The notes beneath the pieces are model-generated. The model did not search any database, was not told the DNA's origin, and saw only the letters and a list, made by a program, of their open reading frames with translations. From NCBI RefSeq assembly GCF_007990635.1, contig NZ_AP019846.1, positions 1,302,001-1,366,000 on the forward strand: DNA of 64,000 nucleotides. The letters run 5' to 3'. Position numbers and translations under genes: made by a program. Below are positions 43,760 to 52,835 of the stretch, one piece after another (the stretch's first letter is position 1; the number at the start of each line of letters is the position of its first letter). This stretch comes from Leptotrichia hongkongensis. Its GTDB lineage: Bacteria > Fusobacteriota > Fusobacteriia > Fusobacteriales > Leptotrichiaceae.

Positions 43760-44482
43760 TTAAATTATTTTTTTAATAAAAATTTTACAATTATTATAAA
43801 AAATTATTATTACTATAGCTGGATTTAAAAATTTTATATATGCAAGAATTAGCAATGTTAAAACATAATAAAATACTTCTGTAAACGATAAATTTAGAAA
43901 ATTTACAAATCCCGAATTTTTCTTAAAATCACTCAAAAGTTCGTCTTTTCTGATTTTAAAAACTTTTTTCTCATAATTTGATAAAAATTTTTCTCGTGCC
44001 TCATTGTCTTCTATCTGCTCATTATATTTCTCTTGAAGTTTTTCCCGGCTCATTTTTCTTGACTCATGATTCCAAATCCACTCATTTATCAATTTATCCT
44101 TCATATGAAATTTTTGCTCATCTAAAATCATCCTTTTCGTTTTCAAACTTTCGATATAATCCCCCAATTTTTTGAACTCATAATCATCCAATTCACTTAC
44201 ATCAATTTTATTGCCATTTAAAAATTTTAGTTTCCTATACTTCACTAATTTTTTGTACCTATTTCTATCTACATTTCTAGGATGAGGCTTTATAATTTCC
44301 CAAAACAGACTAACTCCTGTTTTATACACGTATTCTGTTTCAATAGTTCTTTCATCAAATTCCTCAATCGAAACAGTTTCTTTTAGTTTATTATATTCAA
44401 AATAATAAATTATTTCATTTTTTATTATAATTTTCTTTTCAGAAAATGATATTTCATAAATTTTTTTATCAATTTGTCTCAA
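43760..44482 (-). CDS. PH-like membrane protein (possibly truncated), 240 aa
   Basis: N-terminal beta-rich domain (KKIYEISFSEKKIIIKNEII, about 5-100), a charged helical middle (about 105-190) with EKYNEQIEDNEAREKFLSN, and two membrane helices at about 200-235 (FYYVLTLLILAYIKFL). The paralogue at 44519-45517 has a soluble PH-like domain after its helices, which here would be supplied by the 98-residue frame downstream. No function is known; such proteins resemble bacterial PH-domain membrane proteins. Confidence 0.65.
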   Translation of the reverse strand: MRQIDKKIYEISFSEKKIIIKNEIIYYFEYNKLKETVSIEEFDERTIETEYVYKTGVSLFWEIIKPHPRNVDRNRYKKLVKYRKLKFLNGNKIDVSELDDYEFKKLGDYIESLKTKRMILDEQKFHMKDKLINEWIWNHESRKMSREKLQEKYNEQIEDNEAREKFLSNYEKKVFKIRKDELLSDFKKNSGFVNFLNLSFTEVFYYVLTLLILAYIKFLNPAIVIIIFYNNCKIFIKKII

Positions 44483-44518
44483 CTTTCATAATTTCAAAAT
44501 TTATATTTTAGAAAAATT

Positions 44519-45517
44519 TTAATATCCATTTATGATAAATTCAACCCCATTTTCAAAGCACCAATTTCTAATACTCTTAAACAGCAATACATATTCAGGA
44601 TATTTCCATTTCGCATTTACTCCGCTTGGCACAATAAGAAATTTCTGTTTCCTGATACTACTTTCTATTATGAATACTTTTGGAACATCTAAAATTTTAA
44701 AATATGATTTTTCCATAATTTTTAATCCTGTCATAGTTATTTTTTTTACATCAGATTTATAAAATTCTTTTTTATCTATTATTATTTTTAAATTATCTAT
44801 CGTTATATTTTGAGGAAGTTTTTTCTGAATTTTTTCCTTCATGTTCGAATAATACGCAATATAAACGATTATTAAAATAGTTTCTACAATAATAGCATAA
44901 ATCAAATGAATTATAAATTTTTCAGTTCCTTTTTCTGAAAAAGATATAAAAATTATAAAATTAATGATCGATATTACAAAAAATTTTATTTTTATATCCA
45001 TTTCCTTTAAAATTGCAAGTTTTTCTCCTGGAATATTAAAATTTTTCTCTTCAAAAATATCATTTTCATATTTTCCAACTTTTCTTTTAAATAAATACTT
45101 ATATTTCCAAATATATATCTTCAATTCATTTCCTTCTTTTGAAGTTATCCACGAAATATTTTTCAAATATCTTTTTCCATTTTCTGTAAATTTCAAATAT
45201 CTCTTTACTTTTATTCTTAAACTTTTTATATGACTTTCTACACTTTCCACTATCCGCACATCATTTTTTATGATATCTAAAACCTTTTCTTCTCCAGCAA
45301 AATTAAAATAACTAATTTTATTACGCTTTACGATAATTTCTTTTCTGAAACAACTTATCAAAGTATAAAAAATTATAACTAAAAATGTAACAGGAAAAAT
45401 TTGAGGAATCTGCAATAAAAACTCTCCAATAATTACAAACGGTATAAAAGATACCAAAAGATTATAAAATATTATTTGAATAATTTTCCATATTTTTATT
45501 TGATATGTTTTTTCCAT
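44519..45517 (-). CDS. PH-like membrane protein, full-length member of the local family
   Basis: 332 residues. Two N-terminal helices (about 10-55), a soluble beta-rich domain with RKEIIVKRNKISYFNF (about 56-175), two more helices (about 178-230), then a second PH-like domain with NLKIIIDKKEFYKSDVKKI and a C-terminal RNWCFENGVEFIINGY. It is the complete form against which the broken neighbours can be aligned. I do not recognise a function. It is followed on the minus strand by its two relatives with short gaps. Confidence 0.7.
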   Translation of the reverse strand: MEKTYQIKIWKIIQIIFYNLLVSFIPFVIIGEFLLQIPQIFPVTFLVIIFYTLISCFRKEIIVKRNKISYFNFAGEEKVLDIIKNDVRIVESVESHIKSLRIKVKRYLKFTENGKRYLKNISWITSKEGNELKIYIWKYKYLFKRKVGKYENDIFEEKNFNIPGEKLAILKEMDIKIKFFVISIINFIIFISFSEKGTEKFIIHLIYAIIVETILIIVYIAYYSNMKEKIQKKLPQNITIDNLKIIIDKKEFYKSDVKKITMTGLKIMEKSYFKILDVPKVFIIESSIRKQKFLIVPSGVNAKWKYPEYVLLFKSIRNWCFENGVEFIINGY

Positions 45518-45596
45518 ATTTTTTTTTAAAACTCCTATTTAAATTTAAAAATATTCTAAATTATATTCTCTTAAATATTCATAAATTCAGAGTTTG

Positions 45597-45905
45597 TTAT
45601 CTTTTCAACATCCTAGCTGCAATCTCTACCATCCTAATTGCCAGTTCATGGTTTTCCCCAAACAAATTATAAGCCCCGTCTTCACTCAAAACTCCACATT
45701 TCAAATCTTGTGGTAAAATACCATTATTATAATCTTCTACATCTAAAAACCAGTTTTCGCTGCTGTAATATTCATCCAGTTTTTTATAATCTGTTAAATT
45801 TTCTTCCAGTTTGTCTAATGCTTCATTCAACTCTCTAAAAATATCCGCTGATTTATCCATAACTTTTTCCATTTTTTCAACTCTTTTTATTTTATCATTT
45901 TTCAT
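45597..45905 (-). CDS. DUF4298 domain-containing protein
   Basis: 102 residues starting MKNDKIKRVEKMEKVMD. An N-terminal coiled coil (about 5-50) is followed by the DUF4298 hallmark YYSSENWFLDVEDYNNG, then LPQDLKCGVLSEDGAYNLF. Function unknown; the family is small, cytoplasmic and common in Firmicutes and fusobacteria. GAGGTAAG precedes the ATG at 45905; the longer frame to 45962 would overlap the efp terminator. Confidence 0.82.
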   Translation of the reverse strand: MKNDKIKRVEKMEKVMDKSADIFRELNEALDKLEENLTDYKKLDEYYSSENWFLDVEDYNNGILPQDLKCGVLSEDGAYNLFGENHELAIRMVEIAARMLKR

Positions 45906-45956
45906 AAAACTTACCTCTTTTTTATATTTTAATTTTTTATTAATTTTTTCTTGTCT

Positions 45957-45987
45957 TTTCAAAAAAAGCTACCGTTTTTTCGATAGC
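45957..45987 (-). terminator. efp terminator
   Basis: On the minus strand GCTATCG (complement of 45981-45987) and CGGTAGC (complement of 45968-45974) make a 7-bp stem with one G-T pair, then seven T. It lies 33 bp after efp. Confidence 0.85.
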
Positions 45988-46020
45988 CGCATTTTTTATT
46001 ATTATAATTCTGAATTGTTA

Positions 46021-46593
46021 TTAATTTGCTCTTTCAATATATTCACCAGTTCTCGTGTCAATTTTGATTTTATCTCCAATTGCTACGAATAAAGGCACTT
46101 GCAATTCATACCCTGTAGATACAGTTGCTGGTTTTGTCGCACGTCCAATTGTATCACCCTTTAATCCTGGTTCTGTATAAGTTACTTCTCTAATTACTGT
46201 ATTTGGTAATTCTACACCAACTGGAGTTCCTTCGTACATCAATACTTGAATAATCATTTCTTCTTCCAAGAAATTTACTGCATCTCCTAAATCTTCAGCT
46301 GATAAAGTAATTTGCTCAAAAGATTCCTGATCCATGAAATTATATTCTCCATCAGTTTCATATAAAAATTGCATTTGATTTCTATCAAGAATAATATCGT
46401 CCATAAGTTCAGTTGCTAAAACTGTGATTTCTTGTATTTTTCCTGAGATTAACTCTTTTGTTTTAAATTTTACTTCTGCTGCTCTTTGTCTTTTTCCTGA
46501 TGTTGACTGATGTCTTTCAGCTTTTAATATTAAATATGGGATGTTGTCCTTTCTATATGTACTTCCTTGTCTTAATTCTGCTGCTGGTTTCAT
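46021..46593 (-). CDS. efp: Elongation factor P
   Basis: EF-P rescues ribosomes stalled on proline stretches. The 190 residues hold the three beta-barrel domains: KOW-like start MKPAAELRQGSTYRKDN, the tip lysine K34 in TSGKRQRAAEV, then EFMDQESFEQ-type middle strands (NFMDQESFEQITL) and the C-terminal GDTIGRATKPATVSTGYELQ. The tip loop SGKRQR replaces the usual PGKG, see findings. TAGGAGGAAAAAAT precedes the ATG. Confidence 0.97.
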   Translation of the reverse strand: MKPAAELRQGSTYRKDNIPYLILKAERHQSTSGKRQRAAEVKFKTKELISGKIQEITVLATELMDDIILDRNQMQFLYETDGEYNFMDQESFEQITLSAEDLGDAVNFLEEEMIIQVLMYEGTPVGVELPNTVIREVTYTEPGLKGDTIGRATKPATVSTGYELQVPLFVAIGDKIKIDTRTGEYIERAN

Positions 46594-46685
46594 TAATTTT
46601 TTCCTCCTAAATTTTTACTTTATTTTATGATTTATTTTTTAACTTAACTTACTATTTATTCTAAAAATAAACTTGATTTCTCTAA

Positions 46686-47450
46686 CTAATATTTTATTAA
46701 ATAAGTTGCAGTTACTACCACTCTCATTTTTTTATAAATTTGATTAGCCTCATTTTCATTGATTTTTCTTACATCTTCCGTGTCTTCTAGTATCTCAAAT
46801 TGCCCTTGACTAATATTTTTTAGTCCGCCAATTTCATTGTTATTTACTTTTAACATCTCAATTGCTCTTATTTCAGCATTTCGAGAAGCATCTACTACCA
46901 TATCTTTTTTATATCTTTCGATATTCGTTATAAAAAATTCTGGCTCGTTTATCTGAATATTGTTACTTTGCAACTTTAACTCTAATAATTTTTGAAAAAA
47001 CTCTTCGACTTTGTCAATATCCTTCGTTACAATAGAAATTGTTTCAACTCCCTCGTAATCTGAAATTTTAGCATTTTGCATAATTGGAGTAGAAATTGCT
47101 GTTGTCTGCTGTTTTACATTCGATGAAGCTTCAATATAATTTGGCTGAATTCTTAAATTTCCAATACTATAATCATTTGAATCAATTTTTAGATTTTTAA
47201 TCAAATCTGTTGCCAATTTTTCTTTTTCTGATATACTTTTTTTTAATTCGTCGAGATTTTCATTTTTATCAGAAATTACGATATTTATGAGTGCCTTATC
47301 TGCTTTTATTCTACGTTCCGCTACTCCTTTTACTGTAATTCTGTTTTCATCTTTATTTGCTTTGTTCATGGCATTTGAAATTAATGCCGCAGATATTATT
47401 AATCCAAAGGACAATATCGTAGGAATTATTATAAATTGTATTTTTTTCAA
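46686..47450 (-). CDS. SIMPL domain-containing protein
   Basis: 254 residues, one N-terminal membrane helix (FIIIPTILSFGLIISAALI) acting as anchor or signal, then the SIMPL domain (about 38-250): ITVKGVAERRIKADKALINI at its start, NLRIQPNYIEAS, and VVVTATYLIKY at the end. SIMPL proteins (DUF541) form periplasmic or surface oligomers of poorly known function, some linked to stress or kinase signalling. The gene stands alone between efp and the 47.7-kb module genes. Confidence 0.87.
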   Translation of the reverse strand: MKKIQFIIIPTILSFGLIISAALISNAMNKANKDENRITVKGVAERRIKADKALINIVISDKNENLDELKKSISEKEKLATDLIKNLKIDSNDYSIGNLRIQPNYIEASSNVKQQTTAISTPIMQNAKISDYEGVETISIVTKDIDKVEEFFQKLLELKLQSNNIQINEPEFFITNIERYKKDMVVDASRNAEIRAIEMLKVNNNEIGGLKNISQGQFEILEDTEDVRKINENEANQIYKKMRVVVTATYLIKY

Positions 47451-47663
47451 TTTTTACTCCTTTTCTGAACTTTAAAACCTGCTACATAATTTAAATTACT
47501 TAAAACTATGATAATTTTATTTTTAAAATTTTTACCAAAATTATTTTATTTCAGTAATCCAATACTAAATTATATATGCAAGAGTTCTATCAAATTATAG
47601 ATTATTTTCAAAAAAAAGTCAATTATATATCAAAATTTTTTATTAAAAATTCTAAAACCTATA

Positions 47664-47695
47664 TAACAAAACAAGGGCAATAACTTCTACCCTTG
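47664..47695 (-). terminator. Terminator of the 47.7-50.2 kb genes
   Basis: On the minus strand CAAGGG (complement of 47690-47695) and CCCTTG (complement of 47672-47677) pair, then TTTTGTT. It lies 20 bp after the stop at 47716. Confidence 0.7.
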
Positions 47696-47715
47696 ATTTA
47701 TAATTTTATTTTTGA

Positions 47716-48570
47716 TTAATTACTTTGTTTATACATTAGCCATCCATTAAAATATAAAGATGTACTGTCACTTCCACTTACTCTTCTAATTTGGCCATTT
47801 TCCAAATACCATTTGCTTCTATTCATAACAGCGTCATAATTTTTTTCTTCAGCAAAATTTACAGTTACTGTTACAGGTCCTGTATGTCTTAAAGAACTTC
47901 CATTATTAATTACACAGTCCTGAAATGAAATATCTGCCATATATCCATGCTGTGCATATGAATCTTCTACAGTATCAGTATCGAATGCCGATTCACTGGG
48001 GCTCGGATTTATACAATAACTTCCTTTTTTTACACCTACTGGACTTTTTACAACTAATTTCTCATTACTTTCCTTAGGCAACTCTTTTTTTTCTTCAACT
48101 TTTGGCTGCTCTACCTTTTTTTGTTCCTGCTGTTGCACAGTTTCAGGAGTTTGAGCGTTTGTTACAGTTGGTATATTTTGATTTTGTGATATTGCTGCCA
48201 TTTCTTTTTTCAGATTTTCTTTTTTCTTCTTATTTTGACTTCTCAGATAAAAAATCCCAGATCCAACTAAAACAATAAATATCGCAACTGCTGCAGCTAG
48301 GATGGTCGTCATTTTGTTTGAAACGTATTTTTCTTCAGCTTCCTCTTCTTCGTCTTCTTGTTTATTTATTTCTGGATTATTTATATTTCTAATAGGCTTT
48401 TCTACTTTATTTATATTTTTAGCACTGCTTCCCGCAACGCTTCCATAAACTGTTTTTTCAAGCTCTTCTTTCTGTCTTTGTAAATCCTGAATTTCTTTCT
48501 GACGTTTTAATTCTTCTATTTCTCTTTCCAACTGCTCTTTTGCATTTTCACCAAATTGGTTATCATCCAT
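47716..48570 (-). CDS. Membrane-anchored module protein A (coiled coil plus unknown C-terminal domain)
   Basis: 284 residues. The N-terminal coiled coil (MDDNQFGENAKEQLEREIEE, then KRQKEIQDLQRQKEELEKT, about 1-42) is followed by an acidic linker, one membrane helix (about 87-109) and KKKK. The remaining 170 residues are exported: a Gln/Pro/Glu-rich linker and a small Cys-containing domain with GSYCINPSPSE, SFQDCVINNGSS and SKWYLENGQIRR. The N-terminal module is shared with the next gene; the C-terminal one is not. GGGAGGA precedes the ATG at 48570. Function unknown. Confidence 0.75.
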   Translation of the reverse strand: MDDNQFGENAKEQLEREIEELKRQKEIQDLQRQKEELEKTVYGSVAGSSAKNINKVEKPIRNINNPEINKQEDEEEEAEEKYVSNKMTTILAAAVAIFIVLVGSGIFYLRSQNKKKKENLKKEMAAISQNQNIPTVTNAQTPETVQQQEQKKVEQPKVEEKKELPKESNEKLVVKSPVGVKKGSYCINPSPSESAFDTDTVEDSYAQHGYMADISFQDCVINNGSSLRHTGPVTVTVNFAEEKNYDAVMNRSKWYLENGQIRRVSGSDSTSLYFNGWLMYKQSN

Positions 48571-48637
48571 AATATCCTCCCACAAAAATTAACATTTTTT
48601 ATTAACAGTAAATTATATACTGTGGTTATTAAATTTT

Positions 48638-49507
48638 CTACATATCCATATCAAATGTCATTACTTTATTAAAATCTGAATTTGCTTCATTAGATTGAGT
48701 CCATTCACCATTTACATTTGTATATGTTAAGTCAAATGTTTTCTCAGAATATTTTAAATTGGAATTATTTAATTTTTGGTCAATAAACTCCTTCATCCAT
48801 TTCATTGTCTGCTTTTCTATAGATGCTTCTGATTGTCCTTTAAGTTGTTGTGCATTATCGATAACTTTTTTATTGACAAGCGTCTTTATTTCAGATAAAT
48901 CAGGATATTTCATTGTTACATTTAAAATAACCTTTCCTTGAGTTTCGGTTGCATTATTTATTTTGTAACTTATTTTTTTGTATGCTTCCTTAAATAAATT
49001 CATTGAATCAAGTTCATTTTTATCTGTTGTTATTGAAGAATAATCACCCTTTTGCAAGATGTCAATTGCTTCTTTTAATGTATTTTCTGCTGCCTCTTTT
49101 CCACTTCCTCCAGTTGTATTTGGTTGCGGTGTTGTTATACTAGCCATATTTTGACTTTGTAAGATTGTTGAAACTGCTGATTTTTTTACACTTTCCTTTT
49201 TTTTCTTGTTTTGTGCATTAATATAAAGAATTCCTGAACCTATAATGATGATAAATAATGCTGCAATACCTAATAAAGTCAATAATTTCTTATTCGAAGA
49301 TGATTTTATTTCTTCTTTGTTATCCTCATTTCTTTCATTGATTTCTTTATTCTTTTTGGCTTCACTGCCTCCTATACTTCCAAACATTGTCTTTTCAAGT
49401 TCTTCTTTTTGTTTTTGAAGTTCCCGTATTTCCTTTTGACGTTTTAATTCTTGAATCTCTTTTTCTAACTGCTCTTTTGATTGCTCATTAAATTTATTAT
49501 TATCCAT
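48638..49507 (-). CDS. Membrane-anchored module protein B (coiled coil plus DUF-like domain)
   Basis: 289 residues. Residues 1-45 are the same coiled-coil module as protein A (KRQKEI-RELQKQKEELEKT), then linker, one membrane helix (about 76-97) and KKKKES. The exported C-terminal domain (about 140-289) contains LKEAIDILQKGDYSS, ILNVTMKYPDLSEIK and TFDLTYTNVNGEW; it is a homologue of the lipoprotein encoded next door. AGGAGGAAAATG-type site upstream of the start. A ligand-binding or assembly role is possible. Confidence 0.75.
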   Translation of the reverse strand: MDNNKFNEQSKEQLEKEIQELKRQKEIRELQKQKEELEKTMFGSIGGSEAKKNKEINERNEDNKEEIKSSSNKKLLTLLGIAALFIIIIGSGILYINAQNKKKKESVKKSAVSTILQSQNMASITTPQPNTTGGSGKEAAENTLKEAIDILQKGDYSSITTDKNELDSMNLFKEAYKKISYKINNATETQGKVILNVTMKYPDLSEIKTLVNKKVIDNAQQLKGQSEASIEKQTMKWMKEFIDQKLNNSNLKYSEKTFDLTYTNVNGEWTQSNEANSDFNKVMTFDMDM

Positions 49508-49652
49508 AACATTTTCCTCCTATAAAATCACATCTATATTTTACAGTAATTATTATACCATAACATTTTTAAAATTTCAAGTAGTTTTGACAGAATATTT
49601 TTTACTGTAATAATTTCGATTGATTTTATTAGAAGGATTAGATAATTATATT

Positions 49653-50183
49653 TTACATTTTATAATTAAATGAAACTACTTTGATAAATTGAAGATTATT
49701 CCCTTCTAATTCCCATTTTCCATTTTGTTTTACATATACCATATCAAATGTTTCTTCTAAATATTTTAAATTTTTGTCATTTAATTTTTCATCTATTGAT
49801 TCTTTTAAAAACTGCATACTTTGTTTTTCTATTTCAGCATCTGATTTTCCCTCTAACTTTTGTGTTTCTTTTAATAATTTATTTTGGAATATCTTTCCTG
49901 CTTCTGATAAATCAGGATATTTCATAGTAACATTTACAAGAACTTTATCTTTGCTTTCTTCTGTTACTTTATTGATTTTGTAAGTTAATTTTTTGTATGC
50001 TCCACTAAATACTTGTAACGCTTCAACTGACTCCTTATCAGAGTTTAATTTAGAAAAATCACCTTTTTGAAGAGCTTCCATTGATGCTTTAAAATCATTC
50101 TCAGCAAATTTTTTACCATTTTGACAACTTGCTAATGTTAGCATCAGGATTAGTCCTACAATAATTGATAATATTTTTTTCAT
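49653..50183 (-). CDS. Lipoprotein with the same domain as module protein B
   Basis: 176 residues; lipoprotein signal with C20 (LTLASC). The mature domain parallels the C-terminal domain of protein B: FKASMEALQKGDFSKL, LVNVTMKYPDLSEAG, IEKQSMQFLKESIDEKLN and ETFDMVYVKQNGKWE. It looks like a lipid-anchored form of the domain that protein B carries on a membrane helix. I do not know its function. Confidence 0.78.
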   Translation of the reverse strand: MKKILSIIVGLILMLTLASCQNGKKFAENDFKASMEALQKGDFSKLNSDKESVEALQVFSGAYKKLTYKINKVTEESKDKVLVNVTMKYPDLSEAGKIFQNKLLKETQKLEGKSDAEIEKQSMQFLKESIDEKLNDKNLKYLEETFDMVYVKQNGKWELEGNNLQFIKVVSFNYKM

Positions 50184-50282
50184 ATTATTCCTTCTTTCTA
50201 ACCGTAATATTAACTTACAATATTTTTTTATTTTTTTAAACTAAAAAATTATAGCCAACTTAATCAGGTTTCTATAAATTTA

Positions 50283-50912
50283 TTATCTTCCCCATTTTTC
50301 AGGATTTTTACTCCATTCCAAAGCAATTTTTGCTTCTTCCTGTGTCAAATAATCCGTTTGAGCCAATAATTTTATTAAAACATCAAAATTTGAAAGTGAA
50401 CTGAATTTACAATTGTATTTCGCATAATTTGCTTTTGCACTGTCAAATCCATAAGAAAAAATTGATTTTACTTCCAGTTCCTTCACTTCTTCCTTTTGAA
50501 GCACATCAACTGCAATAAGGCTGCTTTTTCCTGTTGTAATCAAATCTTCAATTACAACGACTTTTTTCCCTTTTACTTCTGCACCTTCAATCTGTTTTCC
50601 CGCACCATGATCTTTTGGTTTGTTTCTAACATACGCAAGCGGTTTTTTCATTCTGTCAGCGATAAATGCGGCCCAAGGTATTCCAGCAGTTGCAACTCCC
50701 ACAATCACATCCACATTTTTGTCAATTCTTTCAACAAATGCTTCTACAATTGTATCTCTATCATCTGAAAATCCTAATACATAACGATTATCGCAATAAA
50801 TTGGACTCTTTATTCCAGATGCAAATGTAAAAGGCTCTCCTACATTGATTTTCACTGCCTTTACATCAAATAATGCTTTTGCCACTTTTTCTTCCAATGT
50901 TAAATTAGCCAT
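50283..50912 (-). CDS. pyrE: Orotate phosphoribosyltransferase
   Basis: Joins orotate to PRPP, giving OMP. The 209 residues have the type I PRT fold with the PRPP loop VVIEDLITTGKSS (about 117-129) and the flexible loop RNKPKDHGAGKQIEG. Start at 50912 (MANLTLEEKVA), with AAAGGA 9 bp upstream. It is the last gene of the local pyrimidine cluster. Confidence 0.95.
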   Translation of the reverse strand: MANLTLEEKVAKALFDVKAVKINVGEPFTFASGIKSPIYCDNRYVLGFSDDRDTIVEAFVERIDKNVDVIVGVATAGIPWAAFIADRMKKPLAYVRNKPKDHGAGKQIEGAEVKGKKVVVIEDLITTGKSSLIAVDVLQKEEVKELEVKSIFSYGFDSAKANYAKYNCKFSSLSNFDVLIKLLAQTDYLTQEEAKIALEWSKNPEKWGR

Positions 50913-50990
50913 TTTACCATTTCCTTTCAAATTTTGATTTTTGTTTTATTTCTAAACTATTTATTAGTTATTAACATATAGGTACATGAT

Positions 50991-52262
50991 TTATTCTGAA
51001 AATTTGATCTCTTTTCCTTTATGAATATCGTTAATTTTCGCATTTTCATAAATAATTTTTCCATTTACAATTGTCATGGTGTTTTTCCCTTTTAATTTCC
51101 AGTTTTCATAAGGAGTCCAGCCACATTTTGATTCAATTGTGTCATCTACACCGACAATCCAATCTTTTTGTGTATCAACTACAATTATATCGGCAAAAAA
51201 ACCTTCCTGTAACTTTCCTCTTTTTTCAATTTTCATTATTTTTGCAGGATTTTCACACATTAACTTTTGTATTGTTTCAAGTGATATTTTCCCTTCGTTG
51301 AAGGCATTTATCATAAGTGCAAGTGAAGTTTCTACTCCTGGCATTCCAAACGTAATTTTTTCTAATTTTTCACTTATTAGATGTGGTGCGTGATCTGTTC
51401 CAATTGTATCAACTTCTCCTTGATTTATTGCCTCCCACAAAAATTTATTATCAGATTTTTCTCTTAATTCAGGTTTCATTCTTAGAAGCATTTTATTCCG
51501 CTCTGTACTTTCACGAATCTCAGTATTTAAAAATAAATGATGAGGCGTAACTTCAGCATAAATTGAATGCTCTTTTGTATTTAATTCTTTATTTTTCTTG
51601 GCACTTATAACTTTTTTTAATTCTTCCGCTGATGGGATATGACAAACATAAAGCCCTTTTCCATAATTTTTATTTAATTCCATTGCCTTATCAATCATAT
51701 CATTTTCAGCGTGAACCAGTACCAATTCAGAATTTTCAAATACCTTTTTCAAGATTTTATCATCTTCGATAAGCATCTCTCCAGTTGTTACATTCATAAA
51801 AATTTTTACTGTGTTTGCTTCGCCATTTCTCAAAACCTTTTTTATTTCCTCAATGTTATCATTTTTACTTCCACCAAAATGGAATCCAAAATTTACAATT
51901 GACTTTTTACTTGCTAATTTTTTCTTTTCCAGCAAATTTTCTAACGTTGTGGTCGTCGGAATTGTATTTGGCATATCATAAAAAGTCGTAATACCAGCTT
52001 TGGCACACGCACGTGAACCTGTTGTAAAATCTTCTTTGTAGGTAATTCCTGGTTCTCTCATATGCGTATGCACATCAATAACTCCTGGCATTATTAATTT
52101 TTCTTCAACATCAATGATTCTGACATTTTCGTTATTTTTAAATCTGCTTTCATCAATTTTTTCAGAAATTTTTTCAATAATTTCATTATTTATCAAAATT
52201 TCAATTTTATTTCCAAAAACATCAATGCCATTTTTTAGAATGATAATCTTGTTATCTTCCAT
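50991..52262 (-). CDS. pyrC: Dihydroorotase
   Basis: Closes carbamoyl-aspartate to dihydroorotate. The 423 residues are of the class I type: the metal motif DVHTHMREPG (about 62-71), the histidines in VHAENDMI and YAEVTPHHLFL, and the DHAPH site in IGTDHAPHLI. GVETSLALM is a further hallmark. It lies between pyrE and a small secreted protein in a cluster with pyrF and pyrB. Confidence 0.95.
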   Translation of the reverse strand: MEDNKIIILKNGIDVFGNKIEILINNEIIEKISEKIDESRFKNNENVRIIDVEEKLIMPGVIDVHTHMREPGITYKEDFTTGSRACAKAGITTFYDMPNTIPTTTTLENLLEKKKLASKKSIVNFGFHFGGSKNDNIEEIKKVLRNGEANTVKIFMNVTTGEMLIEDDKILKKVFENSELVLVHAENDMIDKAMELNKNYGKGLYVCHIPSAEELKKVISAKKNKELNTKEHSIYAEVTPHHLFLNTEIRESTERNKMLLRMKPELREKSDNKFLWEAINQGEVDTIGTDHAPHLISEKLEKITFGMPGVETSLALMINAFNEGKISLETIQKLMCENPAKIMKIEKRGKLQEGFFADIIVVDTQKDWIVGVDDTIESKCGWTPYENWKLKGKNTMTIVNGKIIYENAKINDIHKGKEIKFSE

Positions 52263-52315
52263 GTTTTACTCCTAAGTTTTATAGATATACTCATATTTCC
52301 TTAATACTGTATTTT

Positions 52316-52705
52316 TTATCTTCCTTCTAAACTTTTTAGCAATCTTTCCATTTTTAAAATCTGAAAATCCAATTTTTCATCTAATGTCATATTTTTTTCT
52401 TTATTTCTTTTAGCTTTTGCTTCTAATCTTCTTTCTTGTTCTGGAGTAAGTCTTTTAGTTTTCGGTGCTTGCTTTTGAACTTGTTTTGGTGCTTGATTTG
52501 TTTCTTCTGCTTCTTGTTCTTGTGATTGTTTTAGTTCTGTTTCTGTATTTTCTGTATTTTCCATTTCATTTGTTTTTACCTCGTCTTGAGTTTGTTTTAC
52601 ATCCTCAATTTGAGTTTTTTCAACTTTAACATCTGTATTTTCACTATACCCTAACTGACATACTGCCAAAATTCCCAATGTTAATAACAATAAATTTTTT
52701 TTCAT
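52316..52705 (-). CDS. Small secreted Glu/Gln-rich protein
   Basis: 129 residues with a signal peptide (MKKNLLLLTLGILAVCQLGYS). The mature protein is low-complexity (Glu, Thr, Gln, Lys) up to about residue 85 and ends in a helical LTPEQERRLEAKAKRNKEKN region. There is no known domain. It sits inside the pyrimidine cluster between pyrC and pyrF but looks unrelated to the pathway, like the unknown gene at 53578. AAGGAGAAAA precedes the ATG. Confidence 0.72.
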   Translation of the reverse strand: MKKNLLLLTLGILAVCQLGYSENTDVKVEKTQIEDVKQTQDEVKTNEMENTENTETELKQSQEQEAEETNQAPKQVQKQAPKTKRLTPEQERRLEAKAKRNKEKNMTLDEKLDFQILKMERLLKSLEGR

Positions 52706-52835
52706 AAATTTTCTCCTTATTTTTTTAAATTTTGTACACTCTATTTTAATACAGTTATCTTTGAATTGTATTTATTCTATTCTAAAATTTGATTTTTTTT
52801 ATTACTTTAATTTTTTATTTCTTTGAAATAATCCT

